Assembly: GCA_029821455.1 (NCBI GenBank) | Contig: JALGTI010000163.1 | Coordinates: forward strand, 1 to 6,680 | Length of the DNA stretch: 6,680 bases | Reading direction: 5' to 3' | Source of the DNA: Candidatus Zipacnadia bacterium | GTDB taxonomy: Bacteria; Armatimonadota; Zipacnadia; Zipacnadales; Zipacnadaceae | Shown here: positions 1 to 6,013 of the stretch, one piece after another | How the letters are laid out: every line of letters begins with the position of its first letter | Numbering within the stretch: position 1 is the first letter of the stretch | Position numbers and translations under genes: made by a program | Notes under the pieces: model-generated | Databases searched by the model: none | Seen by the model: the letters and a program-made list of their open reading frames with translations, nothing else | What the model was told of the DNA's origin: nothing

Positions 1-225
1 GAGGTCCTCGCGGCGGAGCGCTTTTGCTATATGACCATTCAAGTGGACGGTCAGGTGCGCGTGCTATGCAATAGCCCTATCCACGCCTTTGCGGTGGACA
101 CGTCAGACATGAGCGATGGCACGCACGCCGTGTTGGTTCAGGCCCACGCGGCCAGCGGGCAGACGTTGGCCGAACAGGGCTGTGAATTGACTGTCGAGGC
201 CGGCCGGCCGCTGGTGGCCAAGTGA
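1..225 (+). CDS. C-terminal end of an exported protein with an Ig-like domain (5' partial)
   Basis: The frame is open from the first base to a TGA at 223-225, giving 74 residues, so this is the tail of a larger gene that begins left of the window. An ATG at 31 is present but has no Shine-Dalgarno sequence and falls inside the continuous frame, so it is probably internal. The visible part has the beta-strand rhythm of bacterial Ig-like domains: a V-D-G turn, then an F-A-V-D-T strand followed by S-D-G-T-H-A, the usual 'D-T-x-L-x-D-G-T-H' edge of such modules, and a closing L-T-V strand. Such domains commonly end secreted or surface hydrolases and adhesins; which enzyme precedes it cannot be told. 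Three cysteines are visible. The stop overlaps the start of the VanZ-like gene, so the two are likely translated together. The Ig-like reading is moderately sure; the parent protein is unknown. Confidence 0.6.
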   Translation, partial: EVLAAERFCYMTIQVDGQVRVLCNSPIHAFAVDTSDMSDGTHAVLVQAHAASGQTLAEQGCELTVEAGRPLVAK

Positions 226-638
226 ATGCGGCTCTAAGCCCTAGCAAGCGCAGTCGGCTCACATGGATAGGCGCGTGGTGGCTAACTCTCAGCTATATGG
301 CCGTGGTGCAGTTTCTCACCAGTACGCCGCGACTGCCACGCTTCCTGAAGGGGGCGGGCATTGACAAGCTCGAGCACTTCTTGGCCTATTGCGTTATGGG
401 CCTGCTGGTCTGGCGCTCTTTCTATCTACGCAGGCCCGGCGCCTCGAACTGGTGGCTGGCCCTGGCTACCACAGTTGTTGCAGGAATCTACGCAGTGGCA
501 GACGAACTGCATCAGAGATTCATCCCGGGGCGGTTTTGTGAGTGGCAGGACCTGGTTGCCGACTGGATCGGGGTAGCTGTGGCGCTGGTGATAGTGGCGC
601 TCTGGGAGATCGCTACCAAACGACGCGACAAAACCTAA
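222..638 (+). CDS. VanZ-like family membrane protein
   Basis: This 138-residue integral membrane protein has the layout of the VanZ-like family: four predicted transmembrane helices at about residues 14-31, 51-66, 75-93 and 112-130. The conserved polar residues are present: D-K-x-x-H-F-x-x-Y at 48-56, D-E-x-H-Q-x-F-x-P-G-R at 94-104, and an Asp at 110 before the last helix. Length is normal for a single-domain member. VanZ itself lowers sensitivity to teicoplanin, but most relatives sit in ordinary envelope loci and their biochemical role is not known, so resistance should not be inferred. The start is GTG at 222, overlapping the upstream stop (GTGA), which points to translational coupling; there is only a weak upstream ribosome-binding sequence. 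The thioredoxin gene follows after 32 bases. Family assignment is firm; function is open. Confidence 0.88.
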   Translation: MNAALSPSKRSRLTWIGAWWLTLSYMAVVQFLTSTPRLPRFLKGAGIDKLEHFLAYCVMGLLVWRSFYLRRPGASNWWLALATTVVAGIYAVADELHQRFIPGRFCEWQDLVADWIGVAVALVIVALWEIATKRRDKT

Positions 639-670
639 CCTACACGACAAACCCTTAGGAGGTTGCAAGA

Positions 671-1003
671 ATGGCAGAAGTCTGTACGATCAAGAGTGCC
701 AACTTCGATGTGGAGGTGCTGCAATCCGATTTGCCAGTGCTGGTGGACTTCTGGGCACCATGGTGTGGGCCGTGCTTCATGATAGCCCCTATCGTCGAGA
801 CGCTGGCCGGCAAGTACCAGGGCAAGGTCAAGGTCTGCAGGTGCAATGTGGACGAGGCGCCGGATGTGGCCGGCCAGTATGGTATCCGCGCTATCCCCAC
901 GCTTATGGTCTTCAAGGCTGGGGAGCGCGCTGCCACACAGGTGGGTGTAGTTGGGGAGGCGGAACTGTCAAGGATGTTGGACGACGTGCTGGCCGGAGGC
1001 TAG
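671..1003 (+). CDS. trxA: Thioredoxin
   Basis: This is a 110-residue, single-domain cytoplasmic thioredoxin, with no signal peptide. It reduces disulfides in target proteins through the dithiol W-C-G-P-C at residues 31-35, and is normally recharged by thioredoxin reductase, which is not in the window. Other family marks are V-D-F-W-A-P before the active site (Asp26 is the buried acid), the N-V-D strand at 59-61, and the cis-proline loop A-I-P-T at 74-77. The start is secure: AGGAGG at 657-662 lies 8 bases before the ATG. Two things are unusual: Phe36 follows the active site where Lys or Arg is common, and there are three extra cysteines (5, 56 and 58, the last two as C-R-C). The next gene downstream encodes a cysteine-rich membrane protein, a conceivable partner. 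The fold is certain; the trxA symbol is generic, since a second copy elsewhere could be the housekeeping one. Confidence 0.95.
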   Translation: MAEVCTIKSANFDVEVLQSDLPVLVDFWAPWCGPCFMIAPIVETLAGKYQGKVKVCRCNVDEAPDVAGQYGIRAIPTLMVFKAGERAATQVGVVGEAELSRMLDDVLAGG

Positions 1004-1042
1004 CTGCTCAGAGTCCAGAGGGAGCGATGAGGGGGCACAATC

Positions 1043-2194
1043 GTGAGGTCAAAAGCGAGCAAGAGCAAACCCAAACGACCACATAGCCAGCGGAGCATAG
1101 ACGTCTGGCCGATCATTGAGACCTGGAGCGCCACGATTCTCAAGCTTGCTGTGGTGGGGATACTCATCTCCCTGGGTTACCTGCTGTATGGTGTTTTCAG
1201 TGGGGCGCTGAACGGCGATGCCAGCGGGCAGGTGCCTGCGCGCATCGTTAACGCCGTTCGCATCTTCGGACAGGTATTGACCATCAGCAGCGCGCTTGCC
1301 ACAGCCAGCCTCCTGCTGGTGACCATCGAGGACATCGCCTTCGGCATCATAGCCGGTGTCTATGGCCTGATCTTGATGTTGGGGACACCGTTTATCATCT
1401 CCAGCAACCTCAGGAACCCCCAAAGCCCTGCCGCCGAGCAGCTCAACGACTGGGGCACGCTGGCCGGCAAGCTGGTCATCGTGCTCGTGGCGCTGCGCTT
1501 TGCGTACGAGATTTATCGTTACGTGAAGGAAGAGCCCGCGCGGCGGGCGGCCCGCGCCGAGCGAGAGGAACGCGTCGCCTTCAGGGGGGAGAAGAAGCCT
1601 GTTAAGCGTACCAGGCTACTGCAGCACTGCTGGGAGATGCCGTTCTGTCACGAGCGCATCAGGGAGATCTGCCCGGCGTACAAGGCCCATAAGGATTGCT
1701 GGCGATTTGGCCGTGGATGCAACTGTGACCCCAAGCTCATTGAATCGCTCATCCGTATGGGAGGCATAGGAAGCGCGGGCCCCCCACGCACCAGCCAGCA
1801 AACCAGAACCGAGGGCGAATACATCCGGTCAGATCTGGCAGCGGACCTCGCGGTTGACAGCGGTGAGCGCACAATCCCCTGCTCCAAGTGCGCCATCTAC
1901 GCCGAACACCAGCGCCAGAAGTTCAGGATTGTCAATCCCATCGCCATCATCGGCAGCATCGTTGCGTTGGCAGCACTCTACAAGCCGCTGACTGTCTTGT
2001 ATAGCGGCCTCATAACTACGATGGCACATCTGGCGGCCAATTTCAGTTACGGTCAGACCATCAACCCCGAACAGTGGTTCGGGCAACTCGATACGCCCGC
2101 GGTGCAAATCTTCTTCTTCATCGTCGTCTTCTTGCTGGCTCTAGCCTACGTACTTAGATTCGTCGAGTGGGCCATCCTGGTCAAGAAGTGGTAG
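1043..2194 (+). CDS. Cysteine-rich multi-pass membrane protein, function unknown
   Basis: I do not recognise this 383-residue protein as a characterised family. Predicted helices lie at about 31-53, 75-94, 97-119 and 139-158, then a basic soluble stretch (160-190), then helices at about 297-316 and 353-376, with a possible weaker one near 317-334. The soluble region between the helix groups carries Cys196, 202, 210, 219, 226 and 228. Its C-W-E, C-P-A and C-W motifs recall the small 'two-CW' domain found in some bacterial signalling proteins. A second site, C-S-K-C at 280-283, is followed by I-Y-x-E-H-Q. These look like metal-binding (zinc or iron-sulfur) or redox-active thiols; the positive loop suggests a cytoplasmic location. 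The start is GTG at 1043 with GAGGGGG at 1029-1035, 7 bases upstream. It lies 39 bases after the thioredoxin gene in the same operon. It ends with tandem TAG TAG stops. The gene is certain, its role is not. Confidence 0.85.
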   Translation: MRSKASKSKPKRPHSQRSIDVWPIIETWSATILKLAVVGILISLGYLLYGVFSGALNGDASGQVPARIVNAVRIFGQVLTISSALATASLLLVTIEDIAFGIIAGVYGLILMLGTPFIISSNLRNPQSPAAEQLNDWGTLAGKLVIVLVALRFAYEIYRYVKEEPARRAARAEREERVAFRGEKKPVKRTRLLQHCWEMPFCHERIREICPAYKAHKDCWRFGRGCNCDPKLIESLIRMGGIGSAGPPRTSQQTRTEGEYIRSDLAADLAVDSGERTIPCSKCAIYAEHQRQKFRIVNPIAIIGSIVALAALYKPLTVLYSGLITTMAHLAANFSYGQTINPEQWFGQLDTPAVQIFFFIVVFLLALAYVLRFVEWAILVKKW

Positions 2195-2219
2195 TAGGCT
2201 GCGCCACGCTGGTGTTCAC

Positions 2220-3236
2220 TTAACCTGCGTAGATTACCTCGAGCAGAGTGTCTCCCACTTGCAACAACGAATCAGGCGAGCAGTGCTCAGGGGTGTCGTC
2301 AACCGTGTGCCATTCCGGTGGCGGGAAGTCAATTATGTCAATGGCATCGTAACCCGCGTCGAGGAACGGTTTGTGGTCGTCAATGACGTACGGCCCCGCG
2401 CGTCGCTTGAAGGCGTCGTGCCCCAGCACCTCGGCAGCGGTCCAGACCTCGTTTGCCAGCCCCGGAGCGGCCGTCTGACCGTAACGCTCGTAGGGCAGGT
2501 CGAAGCGGTCATTGCTGCCGTTTGGTGTCCCCACGCGCAGGTTGTGTTCCTCATCCTGACCCACCAGGTCAACCACTACCACCTTCTCAGGCCGGGGCAG
2601 CTCGGTAGGCCAGTCGTCAGCCAGGTACGCAGAGCCAATGCAAAAGCCCATATACGGCATGCCCGAGCCTGAGATGCCTGAGTCTTCTGCATCGAAGAAG
2701 GCGAGCAGCACCGGGCAGGGCGGCGGCACTTCGCCCAGCGCCCGGGCAATCTCAAGCAGGACCGCCACCCCTGAAGCACCGTCATTGGCTCCCAGAATCG
2801 CTGTGCCACGGTTGGCGGGATCAGGGTCCTCGTCTGCAACAGGGCGCGTATCCCAATGCGCCCCCAGCAGCCACACCTCACCCGGCTGATCTTGCCCAAA
2901 CAGCGCAATGACGTTGGTGAAACCGTATGGCCCGCCCATAGGGGTTGCGGCCTGGAAATCCTGCTGCACCACCAAGTCGGCCAGCGGCCGAAGTTGATGA
3001 ACCAGCCAGGCCAGACAGTCCTGATGGCCCTGGCTGCCCGGGTTGCGGGGGCCAAATGCCACCTGCTGCTCTAGGTCAGCAAAGGCGTGGGCTTCGTCGA
3101 AAGCCGGGCGCTCAGGAGGTACAGGTGGCGGGAGTGGGGCCGGGGAGCTTCCGCTTCCGCACGAAGTGCATCCCGCAGCCAGGCAGCCAAACACGAGCAG
3201 TACTAGCCAGCGTGTACGAGGGTCAAAGCCGGTCAT
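2220..3236 (-). CDS. Family M28 metallopeptidase lipoprotein, glutaminyl-cyclase-like
   Basis: This 338-residue protein is an exported zinc hydrolase of the M28 family. It opens with a lipoprotein signal: basic start, hydrophobic core at about 10-22, and L-A-A-G-C with Cys23 as the lipidated residue, then a Ser/Pro-rich linker to about residue 42. Expected metal and catalytic residues are present: H-W-D at 127-129, Asp152 in G-A-N-D-G-A-S-G, Glu184-Asp185 in D-A-E-D, Asp223, and His288 in D-D-H-K-P-F. The D-D-H-x-P-F motif, the D-L-V-G segment and the tail around W-H-T-x-D-D-T-P-E are more like the glutaminyl-peptide cyclotransferase branch than broad aminopeptidases, but both are possible. 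The open frame extends upstream to 3335. I chose 3236 because AGAGGAG lies 7 bases before this ATG, it directly precedes the signal peptide, and the longer version would overlap the preceding gene. It is the last gene of the minus-strand block. Confidence 0.9.
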   Translation of the reverse strand: MTGFDPRTRWLVLLVFGCLAAGCTSCGSGSSPAPLPPPVPPERPAFDEAHAFADLEQQVAFGPRNPGSQGHQDCLAWLVHQLRPLADLVVQQDFQAATPMGGPYGFTNVIALFGQDQPGEVWLLGAHWDTRPVADEDPDPANRGTAILGANDGASGVAVLLEIARALGEVPPPCPVLLAFFDAEDSGISGSGMPYMGFCIGSAYLADDWPTELPRPEKVVVVDLVGQDEEHNLRVGTPNGSNDRFDLPYERYGQTAAPGLANEVWTAAEVLGHDAFKRRAGPYVIDDHKPFLDAGYDAIDIIDFPPPEWHTVDDTPEHCSPDSLLQVGDTLLEVIYAG

Positions 3237-3243
3237 CCGCGTG

Positions 3244-3250
3244 CTCCTCT
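3244..3250 (-). promoter_or_regulatory. Ribosome-binding site of the M28 lipoprotein gene
   Basis: On the minus strand AGAGGAG stands 7 bases before the ATG at 3236. It decides the start between this codon and a longer open frame reaching 3335. It partly overlaps a small inverted repeat (CTTTG/CAAAG, 3249-3261). Confidence 0.75.
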
Positions 3251-3265
3251 TTGTACCAAAGAACC

Positions 3266-3294
3266 AGGCCCCGAGGATTTCATCCCCGGGGCCT
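3266..3294 (-). terminator. Strong hairpin after the anti-sigma gene; probable terminator or attenuator
   Basis: The inverted repeat has an outer stem of 8 base pairs, AGGCCCCG (3266-3273) against CGGGGCCT (3287-3294), one A/C mismatch, an inner stem GGAT/ATCC, and a three-base loop. On the minus strand it begins 24 bases after the stop of the anti-sigma-like gene and lies 29 bases before the lipoprotein start. What follows it on that strand is TGGTTCTTTGG, a poor U-tract, so termination may be partial. It could instead be an mRNA-stabilising or leader hairpin. The structure is seen directly; its activity is inferred. Confidence 0.6.
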
Positions 3295-3318
3295 AGTGGA
3301 CCTTCTGCCAAACGCCAT

Positions 3319-4563
3319 TTAGCGGAACAGCACAATGCCGGGCTCTCGGCTCTTACTGGTACCTGAGAGCCGGCTTTGAAGGCTTTCGTTCACCTCGGCC
3401 ATATCAACCGCATCGTCGGGCGTGGCACGATAAACCGTCATCAGCGGCCCTTGACGCGATATGTACCTGGGACCTTCGGCACTGCCTGCCGGGCGAGGTA
3501 GTTGGGCTACCAGCAGCGGCGGAGCTGCTTTTTGCGGTGCTGCGACTGCAGGGGTGGCAGCTCCGGACCCCGCCAACGCCGCCTCGTGAGGCACTGGTGC
3601 CGGAGACGCCAGGGCCAACTCCGCACCTGTACCTCTGGGGGCAAGTGTTGGCGGCGACGCCACAGGTACCTCCACCGGTGCATTCGGCCGGGCCAGCGGC
3701 GCTCTGACCACCGGCTCCAGGGCTGCGTGGTCTACGGAGATCAGCGCAGGACCGGAATCGGGCGTTTCGGGCGCTACCACAGCAACCTCAACCGGCTCAA
3801 CGTCTTCTGTAACAGGCGACTCAGAGTGCAGGAGTATTGGGGTTGGCTGGCGGCGCACGGAGGCGGGCTGAATCAGCCTGGATGGCTGTGTCGGCTTCGA
3901 CGCCTCGGCAGTTGGTGCAGACGGCTGGACCGGTTCGGCCTGAACCGGTTGCGTCTCAGCCTGCGGCGCCACGGCAACGACAGGCCCTGCTGGCTCCATT
4001 TGCGTGGACGGCTGAAGGGCCAGCCCAAATATCAGTGCAGCAGCGGCGGCTGCGGCGCTCACCGCAGCGGCAACTTGACGCCATCCAATGCGTCCAATCA
4101 CCCGTGGCTGAGGCTGGCCTACTGCTACCAGGATACGTTCCTTGAGTTCAACCGGAGCGGTTTCAGGCGGGCGGGCACGTAAGGCCCTGAGCATCGCCGC
4201 CTGGCTCGTGTACAGGAGATAGCACTCGGTACAGGCGTAGATGTGAGCCTCGAGGGCCTCGGTCTCCTCGTCGCTCAGTTCACCGTCAAGATAGGCAGAG
4301 ACAAGTTCGGGTGTTGCCGCGCAGGTAACAGCCGCTAGCGGGCTAGCCGCCTGCGCCGCCTCTACTGCGGCAGCATGCAAGCCCTCCGCTGTGGCTAGGC
4401 GAGGTAGCGCCGACAGCGGCAGGCTCGCAGCCTCCAGCCAGCGCACGACATTGCGGCAGCGCTGGCAGTCCTGCAGGTGCACAGCTAGTGCCTCCGCTTC
4501 CGCGGTCGGAAGCTGCCCATCAACATATTCCTGGAGCTTGAGCGGTGAGGAGCATCCAGCCAT
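3319..4563 (-). CDS. Anti-sigma-factor-like membrane protein with two zf-HC2 domains
   Basis: This 414-residue protein has two N-terminal zinc-binding anti-sigma (zf-HC2) modules: Cys4 with H29-x3-C33-x2-C36, and Cys81 with H107-x3-C111-x2-C114. Each has the usual Y-x-D-G-x-L segment between the first Cys and the His. One transmembrane helix, extremely Ala-rich, follows at about 163-183. Next comes an extracytoplasmic region of about 180 residues rich in Pro, Ala, Val and Glu, probably unstructured, and a less repetitive tail (365-414). In the family, the cytoplasmic zinc domain holds an ECF sigma factor inactive until an envelope signal triggers release. No sigma gene is adjacent; ftsA is upstream and an M28 lipoprotein gene downstream. 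The ATG at 4563 has only a weak ribosome-binding sequence but places Cys4 as usual for the family. An ECF-like promoter lies upstream. Domain identity is firm; the partner is unknown. Confidence 0.87.
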   Translation of the reverse strand: MAGCSSPLKLQEYVDGQLPTAEAEALAVHLQDCQRCRNVVRWLEAASLPLSALPRLATAEGLHAAAVEAAQAASPLAAVTCAATPELVSAYLDGELSDEETEALEAHIYACTECYLLYTSQAAMLRALRARPPETAPVELKERILVAVGQPQPRVIGRIGWRQVAAAVSAAAAAAALIFGLALQPSTQMEPAGPVVAVAPQAETQPVQAEPVQPSAPTAEASKPTQPSRLIQPASVRRQPTPILLHSESPVTEDVEPVEVAVVAPETPDSGPALISVDHAALEPVVRAPLARPNAPVEVPVASPPTLAPRGTGAELALASPAPVPHEAALAGSGAATPAVAAPQKAAPPLLVAQLPRPAGSAEGPRYISRQGPLMTVYRATPDDAVDMAEVNESLQSRLSGTSKSREPGIVLFR

Positions 4564-4605
4564 ACCAATCCCGTCTTCGACCCGAATGTATACTTGCTCC
4601 TGTGT

Positions 4606-4633
4606 ATAGACACCCCGGCAGGCGTGAAGTTTC
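4606..4633 (-). promoter_or_regulatory. Candidate ECF-sigma promoter of the anti-sigma-like gene
   Basis: On the minus strand GAAACTT (4633-4627) is followed after 15 bases by GTCTAT (4611-4606). This closely matches the RpoE/ECF02-type pattern G-G-A-A-C-T-T, 15-16 bases, G-T-C-T-A-A. A start of transcription near 4600 would leave a leader of about 37 bases before the ATG at 4563. The hexamer TATACA overlaps the -10 but has no good housekeeping -35 at the right distance. The match is seen; use by an ECF sigma factor is inferred. Confidence 0.45.
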
Positions 4634-4657
4634 TCTTGTCTGGGGATTCAATGAGTT

Positions 4658-4693
4658 GGCAAGCCAGCCGCAGTGATGGCCTGGCGGCTTGCC
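4658..4693 (-). terminator. GC-rich hairpin downstream of ftsA
   Basis: GGCAAGCC (4658-4665) pairs with GGCTTGCC (4686-4693). The stem extends by GCC/GGC past a single bulged A, with a loop of about 13 bases. It begins about 40 bases after the ftsA stop on the minus strand, upstream of the candidate promoter of the next gene, where a terminator would be expected. No U-tract follows (AACTCATTG), so it is not a textbook intrinsic terminator on either strand and may act as a 3'-end-protecting or partial terminator. Confidence 0.45.
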
Positions 4694-4733
4694 TGGGTCG
4701 GAAGGGGCCTATTGCTAGCTTGCGTGGTCAACC

Positions 4734-6005
4734 CTAGGGAGTCTTCCAGATGCGCTGGAGGTAGGCATCAATGCGGGGGAGTATCCCGTGTTCCCACCAA
4801 TGCCGCAGACGTGAGGGGATAGCGGCGGTTCCTGCAGGAGCGACCGGGCCGGCGAAGGTGCCGTCCTGGCTTGCCATCATCGCTAGACCCACACCGGTGG
4901 CGTACACAGGGGTGCTGACGCTGTCAGCCAGGCCAGAGAGGTTGCGCGGGCGGCCCACGCGGACCGGAATACCATCGAGCACCTCGGAAGCGAGGCGGGC
5001 GGTGCCATCCAGTTGACTGGTGCCGCCGGAAAGGACCGCCCCCCCCGTGATCAGTTCGTGCAGCCTGGCACCACGCAGGTCCTCCTTGACTAGGTAGAGT
5101 ATCTCCTCCAGCCGTGGCTGGGCTATCTCAGCCAACAGCCGGCGTGGCACCCGTTCCTCGGCCCCAGTGCCCACCTCCGTGATCTGCACCATCTCCTCGC
5201 CGGGCACCATATCGCCCATCGCATAGCCGAACCTTCGCTTGACCTGCTCAGCCTCCTCGTGACTGACACGCAGCAGCCGCGCCAGATCCCTGGTCACCGC
5301 TTCGCCGCCGAGGGGAATCGCGCTGGTGTGGCGGATGGCGCCGTCGTCGAATACTGCCACATCCGTGGTCCCGCCGCCGATGTCTATCAGCACCACGCCC
5401 AGGCTGCGCTCAGCGTCGGTGACCACGGCCAGGCTGGTTGCCAGCGGCTCTAATACCCGCTGCTGGACTACAATGCCGGCGTCAGCTACACATCGTTCGA
5501 GATTGTCAATCACGCTGGCCATCCCAGTGACCACATGCAGTTCTACGTCCAGCCCATTGCCGGACATCCCCACTGGTCGCTTGACCCCTCGCTGGCCATC
5601 CACGGCAAAGTCTCGCACGATGCTGTGAATAATCTGGCGGTCCGCAGGCAGGGGGACACTATCACGAGCGCTTTGAATCACCTTTTCAACGTCTGCAGGA
5701 CTGACCTCGCCAGCCGTGGTGTGCACCCGCCCGGTGGCGTTGCGTGATGTGATGTGGTCGCCAGTGATGCCCACATATGCCCCGGCAAGCGGCACGTCCG
5801 CCATACGCTGGGCTTTGTCTACTGAATGCTGGATGGCTTCGATGACGTGCTGGCGGTCAACAACCACACCGCGCTTGATCCCACGAGAGGGGGTCAGGCC
5901 TACCCCCAAGATTTCCAGGCTGCCATCAGCACTGGGACGGGCGATGACCGTGCATATCTTGGTCGTGCCGACATCCAGACCGGCCACATAAGCCGCGTCG
6001 GTCAC
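4734..6005 (-). CDS. ftsA: Cell division protein FtsA
   Basis: FtsA is the actin-like ATPase that tethers FtsZ filaments to the inner membrane and recruits later division proteins. Counting from the GTG at 6005 (423 residues), the first phosphate loop D-V-G-T-T-K is at 11-16. The FtsA-specific 1C (SHS2) domain spans about 76-160. The second phosphate loop I-D-I-G-G-G-T-T-D is at 207-215, the adenosine motif T-G-G-x-x-L-S-G-G at 320-328, and the C-terminal 15-20 residues form a likely amphipathic membrane anchor (W, I, L, Y and R/K alternating). Length is typical. The start is debatable: the frame also has a GTG at 6017, but that codon lies inside AAAGGTGG (6014-6021), which is a good ribosome-binding site 8 bases before 6005. 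ftsQ ends 30 bases upstream. The usual downstream ftsZ is missing; an anti-sigma-like gene follows instead. Identity is very sure. Confidence 0.95.
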   Translation of the reverse strand: MTDAAYVAGLDVGTTKICTVIARPSADGSLEILGVGLTPSRGIKRGVVVDRQHVIEAIQHSVDKAQRMADVPLAGAYVGITGDHITSRNATGRVHTTAGEVSPADVEKVIQSARDSVPLPADRQIIHSIVRDFAVDGQRGVKRPVGMSGNGLDVELHVVTGMASVIDNLERCVADAGIVVQQRVLEPLATSLAVVTDAERSLGVVLIDIGGGTTDVAVFDDGAIRHTSAIPLGGEAVTRDLARLLRVSHEEAEQVKRRFGYAMGDMVPGEEMVQITEVGTGAEERVPRRLLAEIAQPRLEEILYLVKEDLRGARLHELITGGAVLSGGTSQLDGTARLASEVLDGIPVRVGRPRNLSGLADSVSTPVYATGVGLAMMASQDGTFAGPVAPAGTAAIPSRLRHWWEHGILPRIDAYLQRIWKTP

Positions 6006-6013
6006 GGTGCGTA

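Noticed and set aside
222..638. Glycopeptide resistance gene vanZ
   Set aside because: Only family-level similarity is supported; there are no vanHAX, vanR or vanS genes nearby, and VanZ-like proteins are common in non-resistant bacteria.
1027..1086. ATG at 1027 opening a 19-codon frame overlapping the start of the membrane protein gene
   Set aside because: The nearest purine-rich stretch (1017-1024) is only 2 bases from the ATG, the product is short and unremarkable, and it ends inside the next gene; no evidence for a leader peptide.
2576..3055. A 159-residue minus-strand frame within the M28 gene
   Set aside because: It overlaps the M28 coding frame completely, has no recognisable motifs and a Trp/Arg/Cys-rich composition typical of an out-of-frame shadow.
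3280..3318. A 12-codon frame starting directly after the anti-sigma stop (TAAATG) and ending inside the hairpin
   Set aside because: The position is reminiscent of a leader peptide, but there is no ribosome-binding site and no run of a regulatory amino acid codon; most likely chance.
3237..3335. Longer N-terminus for the M28 protein
   Set aside because: It would put 33 residues before the signal peptide, include the hairpin in the coding region and overlap the preceding gene, whereas the internal ATG at 3236 has a strong ribosome-binding site.
3502..4182. A 226-residue plus-strand open frame opposite the anti-sigma-like gene
   Set aside because: It is Arg/Gly/Cys-rich low-complexity sequence with no ribosome-binding site and lies wholly antisense to a gene with clear domains; the long frame is explained by the GC-rich, Pro/Ala-biased codons of the real gene.
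4597..4602. CAGGAG as ribosome-binding site of the anti-sigma-like gene
   Set aside because: It is 33 bases from the ATG at 4563, with only rare-type start codons at a usable distance; it lies where transcription from the candidate promoter would begin.
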